A DNA stretch of 64,000 nt from JASHPR01 sp963844655 (GTDB lineage Bacteria; Actinomycetota; Actinomycetes; Streptosporangiales; Streptosporangiaceae), in the NCBI GenBank assembly GCA_963844655.1, contig CAWJPA010000007.1:1550001-1614000 (forward strand), written 5' to 3'. The notes beneath the pieces were generated by a model, which saw only the letters and a list, made by a program, of their open reading frames with translations, ran no database searches and was not told the DNA's origin. Shown here piece by piece: positions 1 through 7,294 of the stretch (position 1 is its first letter; every line of letters starts with the position of its first letter). The translations under genes were made by a program, and so were the position numbers.

Positions 1-2015
1 CCCCGGCTCACCTGGAACAGGTCTTCCATGGTGCGCAGCCAGCTGTAGTGGTTGTAGAACGTGCCGGAGACCGTGCCCGGCTTGATAAAGGGACTGATCA
101 GAACGCTGCCGGTGTCGCCGCCGCCGGGCGTGGGGTCCTTGGCGTCGAACAGCGGATCAGGTGTCTGCCCCGCCGCGAGGTGGCCGGGATATCCCTGCGG
201 GCTGAGCCGGATGCTGGTCACGAAGCGGGAGAGACGTACCGGCTGGCCGTCCTGGCTGATGAGCCGGAAGGATCCGGTCGTCACACCGGACGGCGGCGCG
301 GACGGGGGGCTGTTGGGGAAGTCGGGGCCGGTGTCGGTCACGGCGCCGACAAACGAGCTGGGCGGGATGCCCTGGCCTGTCGCCTCCCGGCCGGTGTCGG
401 TGGACAGGATCGCATTGTCGCCGATGATGGACGACCCCGGTATGCCTTCGACGCTGTCGGTCCGCGCCGGGGCCGGGCTGCCGGACAGGCCCGCCACGAG
501 GCGGGGGACACAGCCGGCCGGGACACGCTTTGGCGTGGTCTTGGTGCAGGCCGGGGGACGGTCGATGAAGTCGTTGTCGCCCGGTCCCGGATACAGCTGG
601 TCGCCCGCGGCGTTGGTACCGAGCGTGGAGTTCGGGCCGGTCGGCTCGTAGTGGACGTTCTTGCCGTACAGGTTCTCCCCGGCGGTGTCGGCGGTGAGGG
701 CTCCAGCCGCGTCCGGCCGCACCGACCTGGTGGGCGGGTAGTCGTTGGCGTTGTTGAAGCTGTTGCCGGTGTAGGTGAAGGGAGGGTTGGACTCGTCGAA
801 GGTGATGTCGATCAGCCCGCCCTGCCGGAAGGCCGGGGACTGCTCGATCTTAGGTATGTAATACCGCAGGAACAGGTCGGCCGCGTACAGCCCGCCGGTG
901 TAATTGCGCGGGACAGTTGACTCGGGGTCGTCCGGAATAGGCGTATGATAGTTGGGCCGTCCGTGGGCATCAAAGGCCCCGGACAGATTGTTTCCGACAC
1001 ACTGGGCATCGTGAGCGTCGCTGCATATATCTGGGGTAATCCAGCTGAAGTTCGGAGTGGTCCTGACGCTCTTGAGGTCGTGCAGCAGGCCATTGGCGGG
1101 GCTGTCGAGATTGGCGATATGGCGGGCATCGCAGTTGGTGCCCGCGTTCGCTGGCTCATTCAGCGGCGGGGTCGGCCGCCCGCTGGGCCGCACGGCGCCG
1201 GTCAGCGACTCGAACCACGGGATCGGGAAGTGCTTGGCCACGTACTGGTCATTGGGCTGGCCGCCAGTCAGGGTAAGAACTCCTGGAGCGAAGTCGCCCG
1301 CCATGTCCGTCGGGTTGGTGTCCGGGTTGTTGGAGCGTCGGCCCGGGCCCCCGCAGGCGGCCGCCTCGCGGTCAGGAACCGTGACGGGACGGAACCTCGT
1401 CGCGCCCTGGGCCTGTGCGCCGCCCAGGTCCTGGGCGTAGCCCTTCCACGAGACCCCGGCGGCGTTGAACTGGTTGAACAGCGTCGGGACCTGCGTCGGG
1501 TAACTGCAGCCGTAGGCGCCGTGCGGCGCATTGGCCCCGCTGGGCTGGCGGGCGTTCACCGGCGGGTCCAGTTGCCCGTAGTTCTTGTTCTTCCTGAGGG
1601 ATCCGCCCGCGGTGACGATGGCGGAGTTGGGCGCGATCAGCTTGTTCTGGATCGAGCAGTCGAACTGGGTGTCCTGCTCGGGCGCCTGACCCGACACCAG
1701 CGACAGGTAGTTGTCCATGCTGGCATGACCGGTTCCGTAGTAATTCGTCAGCAGCGCACCCTGCCGCGGCAGGCCTTTCCACAAGTAGCTATTCTGATTA
1801 AGCCCGGAGAATGTGGCATCGTAGGATTTGTTCTCCAGGATGATAAGCCAGACATGCCTGATAGCGCCCGACCGCAGGTCAGCCACGTGCGCGGGTTCAT
1901 AAGCGCGGGAAACAGCCGGGGCCGCCGACCCGGCCAGGGGAATGAGCGCGCCTGCCAGCGCCACCAGAAAGGTGGCCGTCCCCCAGATTCGCCATTGACC
2001 GGCTAAGCGATTCAT
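1..2015 (-). CDS. Secreted phosphoesterase (phospholipase C / acid phosphatase superfamily), 3' end cut by window
   Basis: The minus strand is open from an ATG at 2015 to the window edge, so about 670 residues are visible and the C-terminus is missing. Residues 1-35 form a Sec-type signal peptide (basic start, hydrophobic core, small residues at GSAAPA), so the enzyme is probably exported. Family hallmarks of the phosphoesterase group (PF04185) are visible: WLIILENKSYD near residue 55, a GHASMDNYLSLVSG stretch, the acidic block ITFDESNPP and a late HYSWLRTMEDLF motif. Such enzymes hydrolyse phosphate mono- or diesters outside the cell. Substrate cannot be told from sequence. It is transcribed in the same direction as the small regulator at 2072-2377, 56 bp upstream. 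Confidence 0.85.
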   Translation of the reverse strand, partial: MNRLAGQWRIWGTATFLVALAGALIPLAGSAAPAVSRAYEPAHVADLRSGAIRHVWLIILENKSYDATFSGLNQNSYLWKGLPRQGALLTNYYGTGHASMDNYLSLVSGQAPEQDTQFDCSIQNKLIAPNSAIVTAGGSLRKNKNYGQLDPPVNARQPSGANAPHGAYGCSYPTQVPTLFNQFNAAGVSWKGYAQDLGGAQAQGATRFRPVTVPDREAAACGGPGRRSNNPDTNPTDMAGDFAPGVLTLTGGQPNDQYVAKHFPIPWFESLTGAVRPSGRPTPPLNEPANAGTNCDARHIANLDSPANGLLHDLKSVRTTPNFSWITPDICSDAHDAQCVGNNLSGAFDAHGRPNYHTPIPDDPESTVPRNYTGGLYAADLFLRYYIPKIEQSPAFRQGGLIDITFDESNPPFTYTGNSFNNANDYPPTRSVRPDAAGALTADTAGENLYGKNVHYEPTGPNSTLGTNAAGDQLYPGPGDNDFIDRPPACTKTTPKRVPAGCVPRLVAGLSGSPAPARTDSVEGIPGSSIIGDNAILSTDTGREATGQGIPPSSFVGAVTDTGPDFPNSPPSAPPSGVTTGSFRLISQDGQPVRLSRFVTSIRLSPQGYPGHLAAGQTPDPLFDAKDPTPGGGDTGSVLISPFIKPGTVSGTFYNHYSWLRTMEDLFQVSR

Positions 2016-2071
2016 GAGCCAACCATTGCCGGTCCCGTAGCAGCACGCACGCGACACGCCGACAGAGGCGG

Positions 2072-2377
2072 TCAGGTCTGGCTGGCAGTCCCGGGCGCAT
2101 CACGGCCGACTAGCAGGGCGAGGACCTCGCCGACCGTGCGTTCCCTGCCGCCGGGTTCCGGGAGCGGCAGGTGTTCCCGGATCTGGTAGTGGTTACGCCG
2201 GCCGGTCTTCTCCTTGAGGATGTATCCGGCTTCGGCCAGGTCGAGCACGATCCCGTAGGCGCTGCGCTCGGTGATGCCGACGTCGACGGCGATGTCGCGC
2301 AGCCGGATGCCGGGATCGCCGGCGATGCACAACAGCACCTGCGCGTGGTTGGTCAGAAAGGTCCAGCTGGCGGTCAA
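2072..2377 (-). CDS. Small winged-helix (MarR-like) transcriptional regulator
   Basis: The predicted protein of about 101 residues is almost entirely one winged helix-turn-helix. FLTNHAQVLLCIAGDPG starts it, LRDIAVDVGITERSAYGIV is the recognition region, and LKEKTGRRNHYQI forms the wing. I chose a TTG start at 2377 because GGAAG lies six bases upstream and no ATG is near; a longer open frame runs further upstream but has no family-like sequence. DNA-binding proteins of this size are common in actinomycetes and usually act as dimers. The gene diverges from the STAS-desaturase pair, and inverted repeats cover its own start region, so autoregulation or control of the desaturase is plausible but unproven. 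Confidence 0.7.
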   Translation of the reverse strand: MTASWTFLTNHAQVLLCIAGDPGIRLRDIAVDVGITERSAYGIVLDLAEAGYILKEKTGRRNHYQIREHLPLPEPGGRERTVGEVLALLVGRDAPGTASQT

Positions 2378-2383
2378 CGTTGA

Positions 2384-2425
2384 CTTCCAATTCTGGAAGC
2401 AATTTGCTAGTAATTCCTTGCTAGC
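2384..2425. promoter_or_regulatory. Inverted and direct repeats upstream of the winged-helix regulator
   Basis: CTTCCA-ATTC-TGGAAG (2384-2399) is a perfect inverted repeat that includes the regulator's own ribosome binding site. Next to it GCTAG-N10-CTAGC (2406-2425) is a second inverted repeat, and TTGCTAG occurs twice with a 14 bp period (2404-2410 and 2418-2424). The position between divergent genes suggests an operator for the winged-helix protein. This is inference from symmetry and location. Confidence 0.4.
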
Positions 2426-2602
2426 GTAGCATGAAGGGCGAGTCACCGGCTCACCGGCATCAGCCGCTGCCAGCGGCCAGTACACCGGGCTACCGGAGGG
2501 GTGCGCATTCATGTTCTGGCCGTCAGGGAGCAGGATGCCCGTGACAGCTATCCCGTTGCGTGCCGAGCTGACGCTGCTGCTGGCCCGGCCGCTGAAGTGT
2601 TC

Positions 2603-3016
2603 ATGACCGGCGATAATCTGCCGTTGGTCCGCGCCAGCGATAGTGGCGCCAAGCCGCCCGAGGCAGCCGGGTTCGGCATGTCCTGCCGGACGGACCGGGG
2701 CTACTTCATCGTGACCCTCCGCGGAGCGCTGGACGGTGTCGTCGCGCCCGTCCTGCGTGAGTACCTGCTGCGGCTGACGCACGAAAGCGCAGGCCGCTTG
2801 ATCATTGACATCTCAGCGGTCACCGACGCTGACAGCCACGGCCTCGCGGTGCTGATCGGCACCCGACATCGGGCGAACTTGCTGGGCGGGCCGCTGCGTG
2901 TGGCCGGGCCGGCGACGGGAGTTGCAGGCATGCTGAGAAAGACCGGGCTCGACCGGCAGTTGCGTATCTACCACAGCGTGGAGGCCGCTATCAGCGGCGC
3001 GGCGTCGGCGCGATGA
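2603..3016 (+). CDS. STAS-domain protein (anti-sigma factor antagonist type)
   Basis: The protein has a single STAS domain: RGYFIVTLRGALDGVVAPVLREYL, then IIDISAVTDADSHGLAVLIG and a final RIYHSVEAAI. The segment around DADSHG is where the phosphorylatable Ser of SpoIIAA-type antagonists sits, and a Ser is present there. I prefer the ATG at 2603 (137 residues); an in-frame GTG at 2501 would add 34 residues but has its GGAGG almost touching the codon. The stop overlaps the desaturase start (ATGA), which implies translational coupling. No anti-sigma factor or sigma factor lies nearby, so the partner is unknown. Confidence 0.75.
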   Translation: MTGDNLPLVRASDSGAKPPEAAGFGMSCRTDRGYFIVTLRGALDGVVAPVLREYLLRLTHESAGRLIIDISAVTDADSHGLAVLIGTRHRANLLGGPLRVAGPATGVAGMLRKTGLDRQLRIYHSVEAAISGAASAR

Positions 3017-4056
3017 CGGCCGATTCCTCAGCGCGCGCGGGCGAAGAGACCCTGGCTGGGCCGGGGAGCGACTACGCCCGGCTCTCGCGCGCGGTCAGGC
3101 AGGCAGGCCTGATGGACCGGCGCATCGGGAATTACGCCTGGCGGATCGCGATCACTACGTCCCTGCTGGCCGCGGGCTGGGCCGTGTTCGTCCTGGTGGG
3201 GAACTCCTGGTGGCAGATTGCGGTGGCCGTCTTCCTCGCCATCATGTTCACCCAGGTCGGCTTCCTCGGCCACGACGCTGGGCACCGGCAGATCTTCGCT
3301 TCCCGGCGGCGAAGCTACATCCTCGGCGTCCTGATGGGCAATCTCGGCATCGGCCTCAGCTTCGGCTGGTGGGTGGCCAAGCACAACCGGCATCACGCCA
3401 ACCCGAACACCGAAGGCGCCGACCCGGACATCATGATGCGGGCGCTGGCGATGACCCCCGGCCAGGCAGCCTCCAGCCGGGGCGTGTCCAGGATTGTGTT
3501 CCGCTGCCAGGCGTTCTTGTTCTTCCCCATGCTGCTGGGCGAGGCTTTCAGCGTGCACGTCGCCAGCATCCGGGCTCTGTCGAGCCGGGACCGGCGGCAT
3601 CGGCCGGCCGAGGCGGCCTTGCTCGCCGTGCACTTCGCGGCCTACCTGGCGGTCGTCTTCCTGGTCCTGAGCCCGGTTAAGGCGGTCGTGTTCATCCTGA
3701 TCCAGCAGGGCCTGTTCGGTGTCTACCTGGGCGCGTCCTTCGCCCCCAACCACAAGGGCATGCCGATCCTGCGCGAGCAGGACGAGCGGGACTACCTCCG
3801 CCGGCAGGTGCTGACCTCGCGCGATATCCGCGGCAACTGGTTCACGGACCTGGCCCTCGGCGGGCTGAACTACCAGATCGAGCATCATCTGTTCCCGTCC
3901 ATGCCTCGCCCGAGCCTGAGCCAGTCCCAGCCGCTGATTCGCGAGTTCTGCGGTCAGCACGGACTGCCGTACAACCCGTCGACCCTGGTCGGCTCCTACG
4001 CCCAGGCTCTGCGCTACCTCCATACCGTCGGCACTCAGGCCAAGGCAACGGCCTAG
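3013..4056 (+). CDS. Membrane fatty acid desaturase
   Basis: A 347-residue integral membrane protein with the three histidine boxes of acyl-lipid/acyl-CoA desaturases: HDAGH (about residue 93), HNRHH (about 125) and QIEHHLFP (about 289). These His clusters bind the di-iron centre that inserts a double bond into a fatty acyl chain using O2 and electrons from a reductase. Hydrophobic segments flank the boxes (about 45-85, 105-125, 200-235). Length and motif spacing match the bacterial FA_desaturase family (PF00487). The regiospecificity cannot be read from sequence. Its coupling to a STAS protein is unusual and may indicate stress- or membrane-responsive expression. Confidence 0.9.
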   Translation: MTADSSARAGEETLAGPGSDYARLSRAVRQAGLMDRRIGNYAWRIAITTSLLAAGWAVFVLVGNSWWQIAVAVFLAIMFTQVGFLGHDAGHRQIFASRRRSYILGVLMGNLGIGLSFGWWVAKHNRHHANPNTEGADPDIMMRALAMTPGQAASSRGVSRIVFRCQAFLFFPMLLGEAFSVHVASIRALSSRDRRHRPAEAALLAVHFAAYLAVVFLVLSPVKAVVFILIQQGLFGVYLGASFAPNHKGMPILREQDERDYLRRQVLTSRDIRGNWFTDLALGGLNYQIEHHLFPSMPRPSLSQSQPLIREFCGQHGLPYNPSTLVGSYAQALRYLHTVGTQAKATA

Positions 4057-4063
4057 CCGGCCG

Positions 4064-4088
4064 CGCGGGTCCCCACGCCCGACCCGCG
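4064..4088. terminator. Hairpin after desaturase gene
   Basis: An 8-bp stem, CGCGGGTC (4064-4071) with GACCCGCG (4081-4088), has a 9-nt loop and lies 7 bases after the desaturase stop. There is no clear T-run, so it is a possible rather than canonical intrinsic terminator. Confidence 0.4.
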
Positions 4089-4136
4089 GCATCAGCCCTG
4101 GGCAGGCATGCCCCGGCGCGGTGCGAGGATTGGGGC

Positions 4137-4706
4137 GTGCCGGTGCCGGGGTTGCTATCCATCCTCGGCCTCGTGTTGTGGGCGGGGTACGAACTCGTGC
4201 TGCGCCGCCGCGCGGTTACCGACACGGCCAGGCGGCAGGCTGACTCGCAGGACCGCGGCAGCACCCGGCTGCTCATTGCCGCGTACGTGGCGGCGCTGGC
4301 GGCGAACGTGGTGCTGTCTGCGGTCTCCGCGGGCCCGGTGCCGGTGGTGCTGCGGTGGGCCGGCATCGGCGTGCTCGCCGTCGGCCTGGCCGTGCGGGCC
4401 TGGGGTATGACCACCCTGGGCACCGCCTACACCCGCACGCTGCGCACGACCGGCGGGCAGCGCCTGGTGCGGAACGGCCCGTACCGGCTGGTCCGCCATC
4501 CCGGCTACTTCGGGAGCCTGCTGGTCTGGACCGGCTACTCGCTGGGGCTGGGCAGCTGGGTCGCGCTGATCGTGACCGCCGGGCTGTTGTTCGGGGTCTA
4601 CTCGTGGCGGATCTCAGCGGAGGAACGCATGCTCCTCAGCGCCTTCGGTGATCAGTACGCCGAGTATCGTCGGCAGACCAAGCGCCTGCTGCCGTTCCTG
4701 TACTGA
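4137..4706 (+). CDS. Isoprenylcysteine carboxyl methyltransferase (ICMT)/PEMT-family membrane methyltransferase
   Basis: The 189-residue protein has four or five hydrophobic segments. The conserved C-terminal signature of the ICMT/PEMT superfamily is present: LVRNGPYRLVRHPGYFGSLL (about 115-135), then RISAEERMLLSAFGDQYAEYR. The RHP and EE motifs bind S-adenosylmethionine at the membrane surface. Bacterial members methylate lipids or small hydrophobic acceptors; protein prenylcysteine is not expected as substrate here. The start is a GTG at 4137. Confidence 0.8.
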   Translation: MPVPGLLSILGLVLWAGYELVLRRRAVTDTARRQADSQDRGSTRLLIAAYVAALAANVVLSAVSAGPVPVVLRWAGIGVLAVGLAVRAWGMTTLGTAYTRTLRTTGGQRLVRNGPYRLVRHPGYFGSLLVWTGYSLGLGSWVALIVTAGLLFGVYSWRISAEERMLLSAFGDQYAEYRRQTKRLLPFLY

Positions 4707-4795
4707 GCGCAATGACGGCTCCGCAGGCGCCGCGCTTGACGGTGATCTCGTCCGGCGTCTGGGTGCGGTTCTTTACCGCCGCCCTCACTCTGCCG

Positions 4796-5110
4796 TCAGA
4801 TCACACGTCTTGTCACGAGAGCGATGAACTCGACCGTGAGCACGAACAACCCCATCGCCGCTCCGAGAACGGCAACCACCCGGAAGGTGCGTCGAAGCCG
4901 GCGTTCGTCGGTGTAGGAGACGCGCGGCCGAGTACCCCACAAGAAGGCGCGCCGATACCACGGACGCTGGTAGAACAGCCAGCAGCGGTGCGTGTACCTC
5001 GTCAGCAAGCCCCGGTAGTCCGTCACCAGGAACCCTGATAGCGCAGACACGATGATGCCCGTGAGCGTGAGGACCGCGAACTCACCGAGCGTCTGATCCG
5101 ACCACCGCAT
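4796..5110 (-). CDS. Small two-helix membrane protein, unknown function
   Basis: The 104-residue protein has one hydrophobic helix near the N-terminus (FAVLTLTGIIVSALSGFLV), a central basic/aromatic region rich in Tyr, Trp and Arg, and a second helix near the C-terminus (VVAVLGAAMGLFVLTVEFIAL). I do not recognise a family. Its codon use is normal for the window, which supports real coding. It is transcribed toward the methyltransferase at 4137-4706 (convergent). Confidence 0.5.
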   Translation of the reverse strand: MRWSDQTLGEFAVLTLTGIIVSALSGFLVTDYRGLLTRYTHRCWLFYQRPWYRRAFLWGTRPRVSYTDERRLRRTFRVVAVLGAAMGLFVLTVEFIALVTRRVI

Positions 5111-5197
5111 GACACTCCATCATCCTCGGCCAGCACATCGGCTGACCAGGTCCCTGCGTTGACCCCAGCCTCCCGGGCAAGGGACTGTGGATCTAAC

Positions 5198-5367
5198 GGC
5201 TCTGTCGCACTTTCTGTGGTGACGGTCGGTGGCTAGCCGAGCAGGATGCGGTGGCGCAGGAGGGTGAATCCGGCGCGGCCATACATCTGCCGCTTGATCA
5301 TCTTGGTCTTGGTGTTCACGCCTGCCGTGAGCCGACCTCGGCGATGGCTGTGAACGACCCGGCTTAG
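5198..5367 (-). mobile_element. ISL3-family transposase remnant with terminal repeat
   Basis: The minus strand from about 5367 to the TAG at 5233 encodes the last 40-45 residues of an ISL3-type transposase, including the near-invariant KMIKRQMYGRAGF...LLRHRILL tail. Just beyond the stop, GGCTCTGTCGCACTTTCTG (from 5198) looks like the terminal inverted repeat of this family. The rest of the element is gone. The coding remnant abuts the stop codon of the TetR gene at 5370, so the deletion or recombination junction is within a few bases of that gene's end. Confidence 0.7.
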
Positions 5368-5369
5368 GC

Positions 5370-5975
5370 TCATCCGCCGACGGCAAGGGCGAGGAGGGTA
5401 TCGATCGCAGTTTCGAACGGACGGGTATCCCGAAGTACCTGGGCGAGTAGATTTCCTCCTTGGAGCGTGGCGAGCAGAGTAGTGGCGAGGTCGTCCGGGT
5501 CGATGCCGGACGGGAGTTTCCCCTCGGCATGGAGGGATCTGAGTTCATCGCCGATGGCGGCTGCCCACCGATCGAACCCTGCCGCGATGAGCGCTCGGGC
5601 CTCTGGGTCACTCTCAGCGAGTTGACCGACGAGCGAGCCAAGTGGGCAGCCCCCCTTTGCTTCGGTGCGCTGCGCTGCGGTGATCACCATTTCCCGCCAG
5701 GCTTCGACTCCGTTCGCGCTGCTGAGCGCGTGCCGCTGGTGACTGACGATGGTATCGGCTTGGTAGTCGATGACCGCCTGCACGAGTTCGTTCTTGTCGG
5801 GGAAGTAGTGGTACATCTGAGAGCCGCTGACTTCCGCCGCCACCTTGACGTCTTCCAAGGTGGTGCCCGCCACCCCGCGCTCATGGATCAGGGCGGCGGC
5901 CTCCTCCACTATTCGTGCCCGGGTGCGCGCGCCCTTGGGGGTGAGCCTCGGCCGGTCACTCGTCTCGTTGACCAT
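5370..5975 (-). CDS. TetR/AcrR-family transcriptional regulator
   Basis: The 201-residue protein has an N-terminal TetR HTH (TRARIVEEAAALIHERGVAGT, then VSGSQMYHYFPDKNELVQAV, about residues 18-65), followed by an all-helical ligand/dimerization domain. Length is typical. It diverges from the SDR gene at 6073 over a 97-bp region with a short inverted repeat on a possible promoter, so it probably represses that operon. The ligand is unknown. Its 3' end abuts an ISL3 remnant, but the C-terminal sequence still looks complete (ends LLALAVGG). Confidence 0.85.
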   Translation of the reverse strand: MVNETSDRPRLTPKGARTRARIVEEAAALIHERGVAGTTLEDVKVAAEVSGSQMYHYFPDKNELVQAVIDYQADTIVSHQRHALSSANGVEAWREMVITAAQRTEAKGGCPLGSLVGQLAESDPEARALIAAGFDRWAAAIGDELRSLHAEGKLPSGIDPDDLATTLLATLQGGNLLAQVLRDTRPFETAIDTLLALAVGG

Positions 5976-6001
5976 GCACCCATATTAGCAGGATTTTGAG
6001 T

Positions 6002-6060
6002 TTGACAACCCAGTACCGAACTGTCAGAGTGAGTCGCACAACCCATTTTACAGCGGGAGG
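6002..6060 (+). promoter_or_regulatory. Promoter, TetR operator candidate and ribosome binding site upstream of SDR
   Basis: TTGACA (6002-6007) is a perfect -35 element; a weak -10 (CAGAGT, 6025-6030) follows at 17 bp. Between them CAGT-N5-ACTG (6011-6023) is an inverted repeat, well placed for repression by the divergent TetR protein. GGGAGG at 6055-6060 is the ribosome binding site, with a long 12-nt spacing to the ATG at 6073. Confidence 0.5.
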
Positions 6061-6072
6061 ACGACACATCAC

Positions 6073-6822
6073 ATGACTGACCTAAAGGGCAAGACAGCAC
6101 TGGTAACGGGCTCAACGAGCGGGATCGGCAAGGCTACGGCCATCGCCTTGGCCGCCCGCAGCGCTCACGTACTGGTAGTGGGACGCAACGAACAACGAGC
6201 CAAAGACGTGGTCGCCGAGATCGAAGGCAGCGGAGGCAGCGCAGCGCTCCGGCTCACTACGTTGAGCGACCTCGAATCGGCCCGGGAGCTGGTCGAGTGG
6301 GCCACTGAGGCAGGCGACGGTCATGTCGACATTCTCATCAACAACGCTGGCGTCGCCTTGCTCGGACCAAGCAGCGCAGCTACCGAAGCAGAGTTCGACG
6401 AGACCTTTGCCCTGAACGTCAAGGTTCCGTTCTTCCTCGTCGCGGCCTTGGCGCCAGCCATGGCCGAACGCGGATGGGGTTCGATCGTCAACGTCTCCAC
6501 GATGGTCGCGAGCTTTGGACAGGCCGGCATGGCTCTGTATGGCGCCAGCCGGGCGGCTCTCGAACTGTTGACGAAGGCCTGGGCCGCCGAATACGGCCCG
6601 AGTGGTGTTCGGGTCAACGCCGTTGCCCCCGGTCCGACGCGCACCCGCGTGATGGAAGCCGTCCCCGACGAGATGGTGAATCATCTCGCAGCACTAGCGC
6701 CAGCAGGTCGCGTAGCTGAGCCCGAGGAACTTGCCGCGGCGATCGTCTTCCTCGCCAGTGATGATGCCAGCTTCGTCCACGGCGTCACTCTTGCGGTCGA
6801 TGGAGGCCGGGTGGCGACGTAG
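6073..6822 (+). CDS. Short-chain dehydrogenase/reductase with Arg in place of the catalytic Lys
   Basis: The 249-residue protein is a classical SDR: cofactor motif TGSTSGIG at residues 12-19, NNAG near 93, Ser in IVNVSTMV and a C-terminal VDGG. The active-site motif reads YGASR instead of YxxxK (codon CGG at about 6551), so the Lys that normally lowers the Tyr pKa and binds the nicotinamide ribose is replaced by Arg. The enzyme may be weakened, altered, or tolerant of the change. It is the first gene of a group with the DUF1330 protein and another SDR, and is probably controlled by the divergent TetR gene. Confidence 0.85.
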   Translation: MTDLKGKTALVTGSTSGIGKATAIALAARSAHVLVVGRNEQRAKDVVAEIEGSGGSAALRLTTLSDLESARELVEWATEAGDGHVDILINNAGVALLGPSSAATEAEFDETFALNVKVPFFLVAALAPAMAERGWGSIVNVSTMVASFGQAGMALYGASRAALELLTKAWAAEYGPSGVRVNAVAPGPTRTRVMEAVPDEMVNHLAALAPAGRVAEPEELAAAIVFLASDDASFVHGVTLAVDGGRVAT

Positions 6823-6895
6823 CGCCTGTCGGCGGTGACGTTTAAGAGTGAAGACCTAGAACACAGATCACAACTCAGAACTGAGGAGTATCCAC

Positions 6896-7189
6896 ATGAG
6901 CGCATACGTAGTTGTCGAATTCACCGTCAAGGACCCGGATGTTTATCGTGAGAAATACGGCCCCAACGCTGGGCGGACGGCCAAAGAGTACGGAGGCGAG
7001 GTTCTCGCCAACGCTAACTGGGAGATCCTGCACGGCGATGGCTCGCTCACTTCAGGGGCACTCATGCGGTTTCCCGACCATGAGACGGTCATCAAGTGGT
7101 ACAACTCGCCTGAATATCAGCAGCTGATCGATGTCCGAAGTGTCGCGATGGATGCCCGGTTTAGCTTGCTCGACGGCCTCCCTAGCTGA
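6896..7189 (+). CDS. DUF1330-family protein
   Basis: The 97-residue protein begins MSAYVVVEFTVKDPDVYREKYG and ends with a segment resembling FPDHETVIKWYNSPEYQQL, both characteristic of DUF1330 (a small ferredoxin-like dimeric alpha+beta barrel fold). The family has no established enzymatic role; members often sit beside dehydrogenases, as here. GAGGAG lies just upstream of the ATG. Confidence 0.85.
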   Translation: MSAYVVVEFTVKDPDVYREKYGPNAGRTAKEYGGEVLANANWEILHGDGSLTSGALMRFPDHETVIKWYNSPEYQQLIDVRSVAMDARFSLLDGLPS

Positions 7190-7222
7190 TCGAGGTGGCT
7201 CCATAGGAAGGGTGGCACTCAG

Positions 7223-7294
7223 ATGGCATCAGATCTAGATTCCCGAACTGCACTCGTAACGGGCGAGAACCTGTCCGATGGGAGAAGCGAATGA
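7223..7294 (+). pseudogene. 23-residue ORF resembling the N-terminus of a lost SDR gene
   Basis: ATG at 7223 with AGGAAGGG upstream opens a 23-codon frame. Its first 14 residues, MASDLDSRTALVTG, match the usual start of a short-chain dehydrogenase up to the TG of the TGxxxGIG motif. The frame then continues with unrelated residues to a TGA that overlaps the ATG of the next SDR. I read it as the scar of a deleted SDR gene; it may still act as an upstream ORF that couples translation of the following gene. Confidence 0.5.

Noticed and set aside
48..2006. Plus-strand open frames in the first 2 kb
   Set aside because: They are complements of the phosphoesterase gene, which is continuous on the minus strand with signal peptide and family motifs.
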